Origin: Chitinophaga pinensis
GTDB taxonomy: Bacteria; Bacteroidota; Bacteroidia; Chitinophagales; Chitinophagaceae
DNA: 64,000 nt
Direction: 5' to 3'
Assembly: GCA_902167325.1 (NCBI GenBank)
Contig: LR632930.1
Coordinates: forward strand, 2,604,001-2,668,000
Shown: positions 8,353 to 16,846 of the stretch, in pieces
Layout: each line of letters begins with the position of its first letter
How positions within the stretch are numbered: position 1 is the first letter of the stretch
The notes under the pieces: generated by a model
Seen by the model: the letters and a program-made list of their open reading frames with translations, nothing else
What the model was told of the DNA's origin: nothing
Database searches by the model: none
Translations under genes and position numbers: made by a program

Positions 8353-9432
8353 ATGTCAGCGATTTTACGCAGCCATGCAGAACAGCTCTTTGCACAGGAA
8401 CTGGAAGAACTGCAGAAACAGGACGGCGGCAAGCGCCCCGCCAACTGGAAGTTAACGCCGCAAGCCGTTGTTACCTACCTGATAGGCGGCACACTCAAAA
8501 ACGGATTTGAGATCACACCCAAATATATCGGCAGCCGCCGCCTCATGGAAATTGCAGTGGCCACCCTTACTACCGACCGTGCCCTCTTGCTCTATGGCCT
8601 GCCAGGCACCGCCAAAAGCTGGGTGAGCGAGCACCTGTCTGCCGCCATAAGCGGAAACAGCACCATGATCATCCAGGGTACCGCAGGTACCAGCGAAGAA
8701 TCCATCCGCTATGGCTGGAACTATGCCCGCCTGCTGTCTGAAGGTCCCAGTGAAAGAGCGCTCGTGGAAACACCCGTGATGCGTGCCATGAAAGAAGGAC
8801 AGATCGTGCGGATCGAAGAGCTGACGCGCATCGGTGCCGATGTGCAGGATACCCTCATCACCATCCTCTCTGAAAAAACACTCCCCGTTCCGGAACTGAA
8901 TACCGAAGTACAGGCCGTGAAAGGTTTCAATGTAATTGCTACGGCCAATAACCGCGATAAAGGCGTGAACGACCTCTCCAGTGCATTGAAGCGCCGATTC
9001 AATACCGTTATCCTTCCGGTTCCGGATAGTATGGACGAAGAGATCGATATCGTGAAGCGCCGCGTAGAAAGCTATGGTAAAGTGATGGAGCTGCCTGCCG
9101 AGAAGCCCGCCATCGAAGAGATCCGCCGCATCGTTACCATCTTCCGCGAGCTGCGCTCTGGCGTAACCCTCGATGGTAAAACAAAGATCAAAGCACCATC
9201 CGGTACACTCAGTACTGCAGAAGCTATCTCTGTAGTGAACAACGGTCTTGCCATGGCAGGGTACTTTGGCGACGGACAGCTCAAAGCCGCAGATCTTGCC
9301 GCAGGCATCCTCGGTGCAGTGGTCAAAGATCCCGTGCAGGATAAACTCGTTTGGCAGGAGTACCTGGAAACCGTGGTGAAGCCCCGGAGCGAATGGAAAG
9401 ATATTTACAGGGCCTGCAGAGACCTGGTTTAA
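8353..9432 (+). CDS. MoxR-type AAA+ ATPase of system A
   Basis: 359 residues. Walker A is GLPGTAKS (82-89). Sensor 1 Asn lies in IATANNRD, and an Arg finger in LKRRFNTV. The Walker B strand reads IVRIEE, with Glu where hhhhDE is usual. The length and the core fit the MoxR group, whose members remodel or activate partner proteins and act with vWA proteins. About 50 extra N-terminal residues precede the ATPase core. It sits between DUF5691 (10-base gap) and DUF5682 (12-base gap), so all are probably co-translated. Cytoplasmic. Confidence 0.92.
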   Translation: MSAILRSHAEQLFAQELEELQKQDGGKRPANWKLTPQAVVTYLIGGTLKNGFEITPKYIGSRRLMEIAVATLTTDRALLLYGLPGTAKSWVSEHLSAAISGNSTMIIQGTAGTSEESIRYGWNYARLLSEGPSERALVETPVMRAMKEGQIVRIEELTRIGADVQDTLITILSEKTLPVPELNTEVQAVKGFNVIATANNRDKGVNDLSSALKRRFNTVILPVPDSMDEEIDIVKRRVESYGKVMELPAEKPAIEEIRRIVTIFRELRSGVTLDGKTKIKAPSGTLSTAEAISVVNNGLAMAGYFGDGQLKAADLAAGILGAVVKDPVQDKLVWQEYLETVVKPRSEWKDIYRACRDLV

Positions 9433-9444
9433 AACATTGCCTTT

Positions 9445-11694
9445 ATGTCGATACACATTTTAGGCATACGCCACCACGGCCCGGGATCGGCGAGGAGCGT
9501 GAAAGCATTCCTCGAAAAGCTGAAGCCCGATATCGTACTGGTGGAAGGTCCGCCGGAAGCGGATGCCATCCTGCAATGGGCGAACCATGCGGAACTGAAG
9601 CCTCCTGTAGCCATACTGGCTTATCAGGCAGATGATATTAAGAAATCAGTGTTCTACCCCTTCGCAGAATTTTCTCCCGAATGGCAGGCCATACAATATG
9701 CAAAGCAGCACAACATCCCCGTGCGGTTTATGGACCTCCCGCTGTCGCATCACTTCGCCATAGAAAACGAAGCGGCAGAAAAAGAAGCGGGAGCAGAAGC
9801 CTCTGCCGCGCCCATAGGAAATGCGGTGGTAGAAGAAGTGGAAGTGACGGAAAGGAAGATACACCCCATGGATGAAATGGCCATGGCCGCCGGCTTCGGC
9901 CACAGCGATAAGTGGTGGGAGCATATGTTCGAGCACCGCCTCGATAACGATGGCGTGTTCACCGCTATCGGTGAAGCCATGAAAGCCTGCCGGGAAGATT
10001 CCCCTTCGCTGCACGACCGCGAAGAGCAGCTCCGCGAAGCCTACATGCGGAAAGTGATCCGCCAGGCAGAGCGGGAAATGTATACCGAAATAGCCGTGAT
10101 ATGCGGCGCATGGCATGCCCCCGCACTGATGGATATGCCGCCGCAGAAGGGTGATAACGAGCTGCTGAAAGGGCTCCCCAAAGTAAAGGTGGAATGTACC
10201 TGGGCACCCTGGAGCTACGACCGCCTCAGCTACCGCAGCGGCTACGGCGCGGGTATTCAATCGCCCGGATGGTATGAACATGTATGGCATCATCCCAACG
10301 ACGATGGCTCCCGATGGATGGCCAATGTGGCCCGGCTCTTCCGGGAGAACAACATGGATACTTCCGTGGCCCACATCATTGAAGCCGTCCGCCTTGCCGA
10401 ATCACTTGCCGCCCTTCGGGGATTACCCAAAGCAGGACTCGAAGAACTAAATGAAGCCACCATCAGCGTACTCTGCACCGGCGAAAGCGTCATGATGCAG
10501 CTCATCGCCAGTAAACTGATCGTGGGCATCCAAATGGGGCAGGTACCTTCCGAAATTCCGAAACCACCACTGCAGGTAGATATCGAGAAGTTTCAGAAGA
10601 AGCTCCGTATGCCGGCTTCCGCCGAATGGAAAGATTACCTGCTCGACCTCCGCAAGGAGAACGATCTCGAACGCAGCGTTTTCCTGCACCGCCTGCTGCT
10701 CCTGCAGCTGGAATGGGGCACGCGCAGCGCCGTAGGAGGCAGGGGCACCTTCAAAGAACAATGGCGCCTCCAGTGGGATCCCTCGTTTACCATCGAAGTG
10801 ATCGAGAAGGGTGTATGGGGTAACACCGTTGCCGAAGCCGCCGCTAACTTTGTGGTAGACGCGGCCGTAAAATCAGGTTCCCTGAAAACAGTGAGCCAGT
10901 TGTTGTCAGACACGATCCCCGCTGAGTTGCCCCTTGCCGTGGAAAAACTCATCCACCTGCTCAATAACCTGTCTGCCGCCAGCAGCGATGTGATGCAGCT
11001 CATGGAAGTGATACCCCCACTGGTGAACGTGAGCCGCTACGGCAACGTCCGGAATACAGACAGTGCCATGGTAACAGGCATTGCCACCGGTATGATCACC
11101 CGCATATGTATCAGTTTGCCCAATGCCTGTAACGCCGTGGCGGATGATGCCGCTCAGCAGCTGCTGGAATTGTTGTACCGGATGAATGATGCGGTGAACC
11201 TCCTGCAGCATCCCGATTCCACTGCCGAATGGCAGGAGATGCTGCATACGGTGGCTAACGGTGGACAAACCGCGCCCGTTATTGCAGGTTACAGTACCCG
11301 CCTGCTGGCCGATTACCAGCTGCTGACAGGGGATAGTCTGGTGAAAGCCTTTAACTTCTCTATGTCGCAGGCAACGGAGCCGGCCATTGCAGCCGCCTGG
11401 CTGGAAGGTTTCCTCAAAGGCAGCGGTACATTGTTACTGCTCGATCATCAGCTTTGGAACGTAGTGAACGGATGGGTGGCCACGCTCGACGAATCTACCT
11501 TCACACAGGTATTGCCCTTGCTGCGGAGAACATTCGCACACTTTACCCATTCCGAAAGGAGGAAGCTGGGAGAGAAAGTAAAACAGGGAGATGGCGGAAC
11601 TGTTTCCGCTCCATCCATTCAGGAACACGCATTCGATTCGCACCGCGGGGCACAAAGCCTGCCGGTGGTAATGAACTTATTGGGATACGCATGA
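9445..11694 (+). CDS. DUF5682 protein with TraB/EreA-like motifs (system A)
   Basis: 749 residues, cytoplasmic. The N-terminal third looks like the TraB/TIKI/EreA/ChaN superfamily: GIRH (7-10, a GxxH motif) followed by HGPGS, a strand ending VLVEGPPEAD with E34, LREAYM (about 196-201), and CGAWHAP (220-226), which resembles the later strand-end His motif. Proteins of that superfamily are metal-dependent hydrolases or esterases, so a catalytic role is plausible but inferred. The remainder (about 330-749) is helical and repeat-like. Its last four bases overlap the vWA start (ATGA), which implies coupled translation. Pfam treats this as an uncharacterised family. Confidence 0.82.
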   Translation: MSIHILGIRHHGPGSARSVKAFLEKLKPDIVLVEGPPEADAILQWANHAELKPPVAILAYQADDIKKSVFYPFAEFSPEWQAIQYAKQHNIPVRFMDLPLSHHFAIENEAAEKEAGAEASAAPIGNAVVEEVEVTERKIHPMDEMAMAAGFGHSDKWWEHMFEHRLDNDGVFTAIGEAMKACREDSPSLHDREEQLREAYMRKVIRQAEREMYTEIAVICGAWHAPALMDMPPQKGDNELLKGLPKVKVECTWAPWSYDRLSYRSGYGAGIQSPGWYEHVWHHPNDDGSRWMANVARLFRENNMDTSVAHIIEAVRLAESLAALRGLPKAGLEELNEATISVLCTGESVMMQLIASKLIVGIQMGQVPSEIPKPPLQVDIEKFQKKLRMPASAEWKDYLLDLRKENDLERSVFLHRLLLLQLEWGTRSAVGGRGTFKEQWRLQWDPSFTIEVIEKGVWGNTVAEAAANFVVDAAVKSGSLKTVSQLLSDTIPAELPLAVEKLIHLLNNLSAASSDVMQLMEVIPPLVNVSRYGNVRNTDSAMVTGIATGMITRICISLPNACNAVADDAAQQLLELLYRMNDAVNLLQHPDSTAEWQEMLHTVANGGQTAPVIAGYSTRLLADYQLLTGDSLVKAFNFSMSQATEPAIAAAWLEGFLKGSGTLLLLDHQLWNVVNGWVATLDESTFTQVLPLLRRTFAHFTHSERRKLGEKVKQGDGGTVSAPSIQEHAFDSHRGAQSLPVVMNLLGYA

Positions 11695-12830
11695 ACAACG
11701 AATTCAACATCCGCAAATGGCGCCTGATCCTTGGCGGCGGGGAAAACGACGGTACGGGCACTTCGCTCGAAGGTAAGGAGCTGCAAATGGACCGCACACT
11801 GGAAGCCCTCTATGACAGTGAGCGCAGCGGCGGCCTCGGCCCTTCATCACCAAATGTAAGCCGCTGGCTGGGCGATATACGCACCTTCTTCCCGAACTCC
11901 GTAGTACAGGTGATGCAGCAGGACGCACTGAAGCGCCTCAACCTCACCCAGATGCTCTTCGAAAAGGAAATGCTGGAAAACGTTACGCCCGACGTTCACC
12001 TCGTAGCCACCCTCATGACCCTCAGCCGCGTGATCCCCGACAAAACGAAGGATACCGCCCGCCAGGTTGTCCGTAAAGTGGTGGATGAACTGATGCGCAA
12101 ACTGGCGAATCCCATGCAGCAGGCCGTTACCGGCAGCCTCAACCGCAGTGTGCGCAACTTCCGCCCACGGCACAATGAGATCAACTGGGACATGACCATC
12201 CGTAAGAACCTCCGGCACTACCAGCCCGATTACAATACCATTATCCCCGAAGTGAAAGTGGGCTACGGGCGCAGAAGGAATTCCCTCAAGGATGTGGTGC
12301 TTTGTATCGATCAGAGCGGCTCCATGGGCACCTCGGTTGTTTACTCGGGTATATTCGGCTCGGTAATGGCTTCCATCCCAGCTATTAAGACGAAAATGGT
12401 CGTTTTCGATACCGCGGTGGCCGACCTGACCGAAGAGCTTACCGACCCCGTAGAACTCCTCTTTGGGGTGCAGCTGGGCGGTGGTACCGATATCAATGCC
12501 GCACTCACCTATTGCCGGCAGATCATTACCCGCCCCATGGATACCGTGCTGGTACTCATTACGGACCTCTACGAGGGTGGTAACGAAGCCGAAATGCGTA
12601 AAAGGGCAGTGGAACTCACTGCCGCAGGAGTACAGGTAGTGGTGCTGCTGGCGCTGAACGACGATGGCGCCCCTTCCTACGATCACGACAATGCACAGTT
12701 CTTATCCAACCTTGGCATTCCCGTTTTTGCCTGCAGCCCCGATAAGTTCCCCGACCTCATGGCTGCCGCTCTCAGCAAGCAGGACATCGCCGCCTGGGCC
12801 GCCCGGGAAGAACTAACCCTCAAAAAATAA
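11691..12830 (+). CDS. vWA-domain protein of system A
   Basis: 379 residues from the ATG at 11691, overlapping the preceding stop. An N-terminal helical region (1-195) precedes a von Willebrand A domain with a complete MIDAS: VVLCIDQSGSMG with D207, S209 and S211, then GGGTDINAAL, then the LVLITDLYEGG strand. The MIDAS would bind Mg2+ and a partner acidic residue. In MoxR systems the vWA protein docks on the ATPase and links it to the substrate. No transmembrane segment, so unlike BatA-type proteins it acts in the cytoplasm. No clear terminator follows. The next gene has its own promoter. Confidence 0.92.
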   Translation: MNNEFNIRKWRLILGGGENDGTGTSLEGKELQMDRTLEALYDSERSGGLGPSSPNVSRWLGDIRTFFPNSVVQVMQQDALKRLNLTQMLFEKEMLENVTPDVHLVATLMTLSRVIPDKTKDTARQVVRKVVDELMRKLANPMQQAVTGSLNRSVRNFRPRHNEINWDMTIRKNLRHYQPDYNTIIPEVKVGYGRRRNSLKDVVLCIDQSGSMGTSVVYSGIFGSVMASIPAIKTKMVVFDTAVADLTEELTDPVELLFGVQLGGGTDINAALTYCRQIITRPMDTVLVLITDLYEGGNEAEMRKRAVELTAAGVQVVVLLALNDDGAPSYDHDNAQFLSNLGIPVFACSPDKFPDLMAAALSKQDIAAWAAREELTLKK

Positions 12831-12875
12831 CCTATGTAATTAGATTCTCATATTGTTGTTTATTGTCATAACGCA

Positions 12876-12903
12876 TTGGTTATTGGGGATTTACATAAAT
12901 TTG
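12876..12903 (+). promoter_or_regulatory. Promoter of the OmpA lipoprotein gene
   Basis: TTG (12876-12878), a 17-base spacer, then TAAATTTG (12896-12903), an exact -7 box, with the start codon 18 bases on. Confidence 0.65.
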
Positions 12904-12921
12904 TGCCCAAATCGCAAGCAA

Positions 12922-13455
12922 ATGACTTTACCAGCAGTTAATCTCCGAAGCGCCCTGCTCGTTGCAGCAGTAGCCCTGTTAACCTCCTGCGCCGCATCTA
13001 AGAAATCAGGCGGTACGCATGCTTACATGAAGAAACAATACCAAGAGCTGAAAGGTGCTCTGAACGAAGCAGAGGTATCCATCATTCAGGACAGTGTGAA
13101 GGTTATTTTCCCCCACCATGTGCTTTTCGCTACAGGGTCCGACCAGTTGAAGGATGAAGTACGCCCCACCTTCGGGCGCTTTGCCGGCGTATTGAACAAG
13201 TACGACAAAACCAAGATCCTCATTACCGGGTATACCGATAATACCGGCGCCGATCAGTTCAATAACGATCTGTCCGAAAAGCGGGCTAAAAGCGGTAAGC
13301 AGTTACTCGTGGAAAACAGTGTACCGGATGGCCGCATCTTTACCTGGGGCCTCGGCGCCCGCCATCCCATCGCAACAAATGATACCGACGAAGGAAAGGC
13401 CCGTAACAGGCGCGTGGAGTTCGTGATCCTGTACGATGTGAAGAACGATCAGTAA
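12922..13455 (+). CDS. OmpA-family lipoprotein
   Basis: 177 residues from the ATG at 12922. A longer open frame begins at 12853 but would include the promoter. The lipoprotein signal ends in LLTSC (lipobox Cys about residue 19). The OmpA C-terminal domain fills the rest (VIFPHHVLFATGSDQLKDEVRP, then ILITGYTDNTGAD, LSEKRAKSGKQ and RNRRVEF), with the peptidoglycan-contact residues in the usual places. It resembles Pal-type outer-membrane lipoproteins, but no Tol genes are adjacent. Confidence 0.88.
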   Translation: MTLPAVNLRSALLVAAVALLTSCAASKKSGGTHAYMKKQYQELKGALNEAEVSIIQDSVKVIFPHHVLFATGSDQLKDEVRPTFGRFAGVLNKYDKTKILITGYTDNTGADQFNNDLSEKRAKSGKQLLVENSVPDGRIFTWGLGARHPIATNDTDEGKARNRRVEFVILYDVKNDQ

Positions 13456-13476
13456 ATAACCAAATGGTAATAAAAC

Positions 13477-13508
13477 AAAAAAGCAGTCTGTTACGACTGC
13501 TTTTTTTT
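13477..13508. terminator. Bidirectional terminator
   Basis: AAAAAAGCAGTC (13477-13488) and GACTGCTTTTTTTT (13495-13508) form a stem with a six-base loop, flanked by A- and T-runs. It lies between convergent genes and overlaps the last codon of the pentapeptide gene. Confidence 0.85.
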
Positions 13509-14079
13509 ATGTGATCTGGATATTGTATTTCGCCAGTAAACCCAGTACCCCGGGTAGCGTAAACTTCGCTTTCTTGATCTTATTCCTATCCGGGTCAATG
13601 AGGTAATGCTCTGCCGTCCTGAAGTCGGCCTGCTCCAGTACGGTGTTGCCGAATGTGGTGTTCAGCAGGTCGCAGTGTGTAAAGAAGGAGGCCGTAAGAT
13701 CTGCATTCGTGAAATCTGCTTCGCGAATCTGACAGTGAGAGAATACTGTTTTCTTAATCTTCAGGCCAAAGAAGGAAGTATTGTTCAGCGAGCAACGCTC
13801 AAAGGTAAAGGAGAGGTTGAAGGAGTTACATTCGTCGAACCGGAGGCCCAGCAATTTACAATCCTGGAACTTCACACCACGGAAAGCAGTGCCTTTAATC
13901 GTTGTGAGGCTCATATTACAGCCGGAGAACACGCAGTCGATAAATACTGCGTTGATAAGGCTGCTTCCCGAAAAGTCGCAGTTCTGAAAAGTACATTGCT
14001 CATATTCCACGGCAGGCAGCGGAGTGCTGCTAAAGTCTTGCCGGTCAAACGTCCGGTCGGTGTAATAATCCTGTTCCAT
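13507..14079 (-). CDS. Pentapeptide-repeat protein
   Basis: 190 residues made mostly of A(D/N)LxF-type five-residue repeats, e.g. CTFQNCDFSGSSLINAVF, then ADFTNADLTASFFTHCDL and QADFRTA. These build a right-handed quadrilateral beta helix. Members of this size include McbG- and Qnr-like proteins that mimic DNA and protect gyrase, but most are of unknown role, and no resistance context is visible. Starts 11 bases after the SnoaL/ABM gene stops, so probably the second gene of a two-gene operon. Confidence 0.88.
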   Translation of the reverse strand: MEQDYYTDRTFDRQDFSSTPLPAVEYEQCTFQNCDFSGSSLINAVFIDCVFSGCNMSLTTIKGTAFRGVKFQDCKLLGLRFDECNSFNLSFTFERCSLNNTSFFGLKIKKTVFSHCQIREADFTNADLTASFFTHCDLLNTTFGNTVLEQADFRTAEHYLIDPDRNKIKKAKFTLPGVLGLLAKYNIQIT

Positions 14080-14090
14080 ACCGCTGAAAA

Positions 14091-14990
14091 TTACTCTATT
14101 TCTGCCGCATGATGTACGCTTCCGTCTTTCAATTTTTCAAATATTCCCGGTGCCGGCCGTATACCAAGTTGCTGCCTGAATGTGGCGAGGTCGAACCCTT
14201 CCTTTTCATTCGCCAGCTGTAAGGCGGTTTTCGCAGCTTGCAGGGCAGCTTCATTTTGCCAGTGTACGATCGTCACAAATTCTGTTTCTCCACTACCGAG
14301 TTCACGACAATAAACTGCATTGTCAACAAAGCCCGGTAAGGTCCTGAGTAAATCCCCGTTAATTTTCATGCGTTCGAGAAAAGCTGCTTTCGAAGCAGCG
14401 GGAACAATGAGCTGGTTCAGATGCTCGATGCTTTTTGTTTTGTTCGTAACTCCGGAGACCAATGCGGTATCGGCAGGCAATTGTCCCAGTGCCTGCAGGA
14501 AACCCAGCCGGTCGTTCTGCAGCTGGCCCTTCACCACCTTCCCGTCTTTCAACGTATAAATGGCCATGGCATCGTTGGTGATGGTGGCACCCGTGGCGGG
14601 TATATGCGTATAAGCTGCTTTCTGCGTGCCTTTCCATTTCCATTTTACCACTACCATATCTCCTTCCGCAATCACTTCCTGCAGCTGCCATTGAATATCA
14701 GGAAAGGCCTTAATAAGCGGCGCAATGGGAGCTTCGAACCCTGCAGCGCCTTTTAGTCCGGATGGACCGGTATAGCTGTCAGCAACATACACCGGCAGTT
14801 CTTTGAACCGGCGTTGGTTGATCACTTCTTCGAATAGCCTGCGTATGATGAGCTTGTTATGTTGTGCTGTGTGCATGTTGGCGGTGGTAGTTTTTTGATG
14901 GATAGTAGATTGAGAATGTTGCGCAGCGGCCTGTCCTGTTTCGAGGAATAAGGAAAGAGCCAGTCCGGTAGCAGGTAATAACTGTTTCAT
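14091..14990 (-). CDS. Secreted SnoaL-like / antibiotic-biosynthesis-monooxygenase fusion
   Basis: 299 residues. A signal peptide ends near residue 23 (GQAAAQ). Residues about 40-170 are a SnoaL-like ester-cyclase fold (NKLIIRRLFEEVINQRRF, then FPDIQWQLQEVIAEGDMVVVKWKWKG). Residues about 190-290 are a ferredoxin-like ABM domain (FVTIVHWQNEAALQAAK). Each fold is common alone and each is often of unknown function. Together on a secreted protein they may act on a small lipophilic molecule. Paired with the pentapeptide gene downstream. Alternative: a purely binding protein. No catalytic residue is certain. Confidence 0.8.
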   Translation of the reverse strand: MKQLLPATGLALSLFLETGQAAAQHSQSTIHQKTTTANMHTAQHNKLIIRRLFEEVINQRRFKELPVYVADSYTGPSGLKGAAGFEAPIAPLIKAFPDIQWQLQEVIAEGDMVVVKWKWKGTQKAAYTHIPATGATITNDAMAIYTLKDGKVVKGQLQNDRLGFLQALGQLPADTALVSGVTNKTKSIEHLNQLIVPAASKAAFLERMKINGDLLRTLPGFVDNAVYCRELGSGETEFVTIVHWQNEAALQAAKTALQLANEKEGFDLATFRQQLGIRPAPGIFEKLKDGSVHHAAEIE

Positions 14991-15006
14991 AGCCTTGAAT
15001 TTTTCA

Positions 15007-15014
15007 CAAAGCTA
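15007..15014 (-). promoter_or_regulatory. -7 box of the SnoaL/ABM gene
   Basis: TAGCTTTG on the minus strand, an exact match, 16 bases before the start at 14990. No convincing -33 TTG is seen. Confidence 0.45.
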
Positions 15015-15053
15015 CAGTTGCCGCCAAAGGAGGAATTGTAAAAAATCATTGAT

Positions 15054-15827
15054 TTACCACCGCCGCGTACCGCTGAAGAAAGCACGGGGTGTTTGCCCGG
15101 TAAACTGGCGGAAGTCGCGGATGAAGTGGGACTGGTCGAAGTACCCCGCATCATATGCGGCCTGTGTAAGGGAAGTGGCATCGCTATACCGGCGCACCAG
15201 GTTACGCAGCCGCACGATAGCGGCATATTGTTTAGGGCTGGCGCCTATAAGTGCACGGAAGCGCTTCTCAAATGCATCCTGGCTGATGTGCAGGCTGCCT
15301 GCCAGCTCTTTCATACGCAATTGCCCGTTTTCCTGCCGGATGGCTTCGCTGGCTGACAGTACCAGTTCATCATGACGGGTACCCGTCATCTGCCCGATAA
15401 GGAACGCTTCCAGCAGGGCAATTCGTTGGGGATGACTGGCAGCGGTCTGCAACCTTTCCATCAACTGGCGGAGATCCGGGGCAGGGAAGAGGTGATCTGT
15501 AGCAATACTCAGCCCGAAGATCTCATGGGCGGGCATACGGGTAAAAGCGGATATGGCTCCCTCCCGGCAAATGGCCAGCAGGTTACCCGTACCTTTTTCG
15601 TACCGGAAGCTGCGCGCGCTTTTACGCAGGCCGCCGATCACCGTATCCGGGAGTTCGGAAAACTCCACACCATCGTTCATGAAGATGCGTTCGCGAAAGC
15701 GGAAGGAAAGTACCAGCGCCGTATCGGGGATCGTCTGGTTCACGATCTCCGTATCGCTTTCAATCACCAGGTATTCCCGGATGAAAGGAGCGAGAGGGGC
15801 AGACGGATGGTATTTCCCGATAGTCAT
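15054..15827 (-). CDS. AraC-family regulator
   Basis: 257 residues from the ATG at 15827. An upstream Met at 15860 in the same frame is less likely because the promoter and a terminator overlap it. The N-terminal part (about 1-140) is a beta-rich domain with YHPSAPLAPFIREYLVIES of the DUF6597 kind. The C-terminal part (about 150-257) holds two helix-turn-helix motifs (MKELAGSLHISQDAFEKRFRALIGASPKQYAAIVR and AAYDAGYFDQSHFIRDFRQFTGQTP). It lies divergent from nothing close. The neighbouring SnoaL/ABM gene, on the same strand 63 bases downstream, is a natural target. Confidence 0.9.
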   Translation of the reverse strand: MTIGKYHPSAPLAPFIREYLVIESDTEIVNQTIPDTALVLSFRFRERIFMNDGVEFSELPDTVIGGLRKSARSFRYEKGTGNLLAICREGAISAFTRMPAHEIFGLSIATDHLFPAPDLRQLMERLQTAASHPQRIALLEAFLIGQMTGTRHDELVLSASEAIRQENGQLRMKELAGSLHISQDAFEKRFRALIGASPKQYAAIVRLRNLVRRYSDATSLTQAAYDAGYFDQSHFIRDFRQFTGQTPRAFFSGTRRW

Positions 15828-15831
15828 GCCG

Positions 15832-15860
15832 TAAAAATAACCTTTTGAGGGCAATACCAA
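15832..15860 (-). promoter_or_regulatory. Promoter of the AraC gene, abutting the start codon
   Basis: Minus-strand TTG (15860-15858), 18-base spacer, TATTTTTA (15839-15832, one base off the -7 consensus), and only four bases before the ATG. If it is used, the mRNA would be leaderless. Confidence 0.4.
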
Positions 15861-15896
15861 AAAGAGCGACCGTCCGGAAGGGGCCGGACGGTCGCT
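15859..15896 (-). terminator. Terminator of the kinase operon
   Basis: A 13-bp perfect GC-rich stem (15865-15877 with 15884-15896), loop of six, followed on the minus strand by CTTTTT. Confidence 0.75.
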
Positions 15897-15923
15897 GTGG
15901 TCACTGATTTCCGTTTAAGCGAA

Positions 15924-16763
15924 TCAGGTGTTTAAGGGGATATCAAACATGAATACAAGTCCGCCGCCGGGGTTGCGTTCCACATTCAGCGGTTCGTTAT
16001 AAAGTTTCTCCAGCCGCAGGGCGGTATTGCGTAGCCCAACGCCGGAGCCGTTCATGATCTGGTCGAGTGCGCCATCGAAGCCGGCGCCGTTATCGCTGAC
16101 GGTAAGGCGCAGTTTGTTCCTGATCTTAGCACAGCGGATGGTAACCGAGCCACCGTCGATACATGGTCCTATGCCATGCTTTACGGCATTTTCCACGATA
16201 GGCTGCAATAGCATGGGCGGGATGCGGCAGGCGTGTACGGAATCAGGAGCGTCTATCTGTATTTTCAGCCGCGAAGAGAAGCGGTGTTGTTCTATCTGAA
16301 GGTAATCCTGTAGGAAGTTGAGTTCTTTGCCGAGCGGTACGAGATCAGACCGGGTAGCATCCAGCGCATACCGGAAGGTGTCTGCCAGTTGGGCGATCAG
16401 TTCGCGGGCGCTTTCCTGCTCAGCGGGGATGCTGGCATTTACATGATTCAGTGCGTTGAACAGGAAGTGGGGCTGTATCTGTGCCTTCAGGGCACGCAGC
16501 TCTGCCTGCAGCGCCTGCTCCCGCAGCTCCGCCACTTCCGCACCCGGTTGGGGGGCAGGAGGTGATTGGGGCGATTGCACCGGTACCAGCAGCAACACGG
16601 CAGAAATGATCACAGCGGCCATAGCCAGTAATGCAGCCGGCCCGTCGGGCGCACCGGTATGGTATACTGTAAATGCGAGCATGCACAGCGAGGCTGTCAG
16701 CAGCCCGGCTATCAGCATTTGTAAGAGAAAAGGGGCTTTCTTTTCCACAAGCAACATGGTCAT
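15924..16763 (-). CDS. Membrane sensor histidine kinase (LytS-type His_kinase domain)
   Basis: 279 residues. Two transmembrane helices (about 11-33 and 42-61) with almost no extracytoplasmic domain, then a Pro-rich linker and a helix to the H-box LKAQIQPHFLFNALNHV (His about 100). The N-box is LLQPIVENAVKHG, and a GHKL ATP site follows with DNGAGFDG and GSGVGLRN. The signal is probably sensed in the membrane or indirectly. The cognate regulator is the upstream NarL-type gene at 16847, 83 bases away on the same strand. A partner of that type is unusual for this kinase class, which normally pairs with LytTR regulators. Confidence 0.88.
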   Translation of the reverse strand: MTMLLVEKKAPFLLQMLIAGLLTASLCMLAFTVYHTGAPDGPAALLAMAAVIISAVLLLVPVQSPQSPPAPQPGAEVAELREQALQAELRALKAQIQPHFLFNALNHVNASIPAEQESARELIAQLADTFRYALDATRSDLVPLGKELNFLQDYLQIEQHRFSSRLKIQIDAPDSVHACRIPPMLLQPIVENAVKHGIGPCIDGGSVTIRCAKIRNKLRLTVSDNGAGFDGALDQIMNGSGVGLRNTALRLEKLYNEPLNVERNPGGGLVFMFDIPLNT

Positions 16764-16846
16764 GAAGTTTCCTCAAAACTAGGGACCAGGGCATATGGAT
16801 TTTACCGATGAATTACTCGAAATAGGAACTGAGTAAAAGTACTTAG

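Noticed and set aside
11454..11690. Upstream extension of the system A vWA frame
   Set aside because: It lies in the DUF5682 gene and its translation has no homology; the ATGA overlap start at 11691 is preferred.
13606..14112. 168-codon plus-strand frame opposite the pentapeptide gene
   Set aside because: Shadow of the pentapeptide repeats; no domain and no start context.
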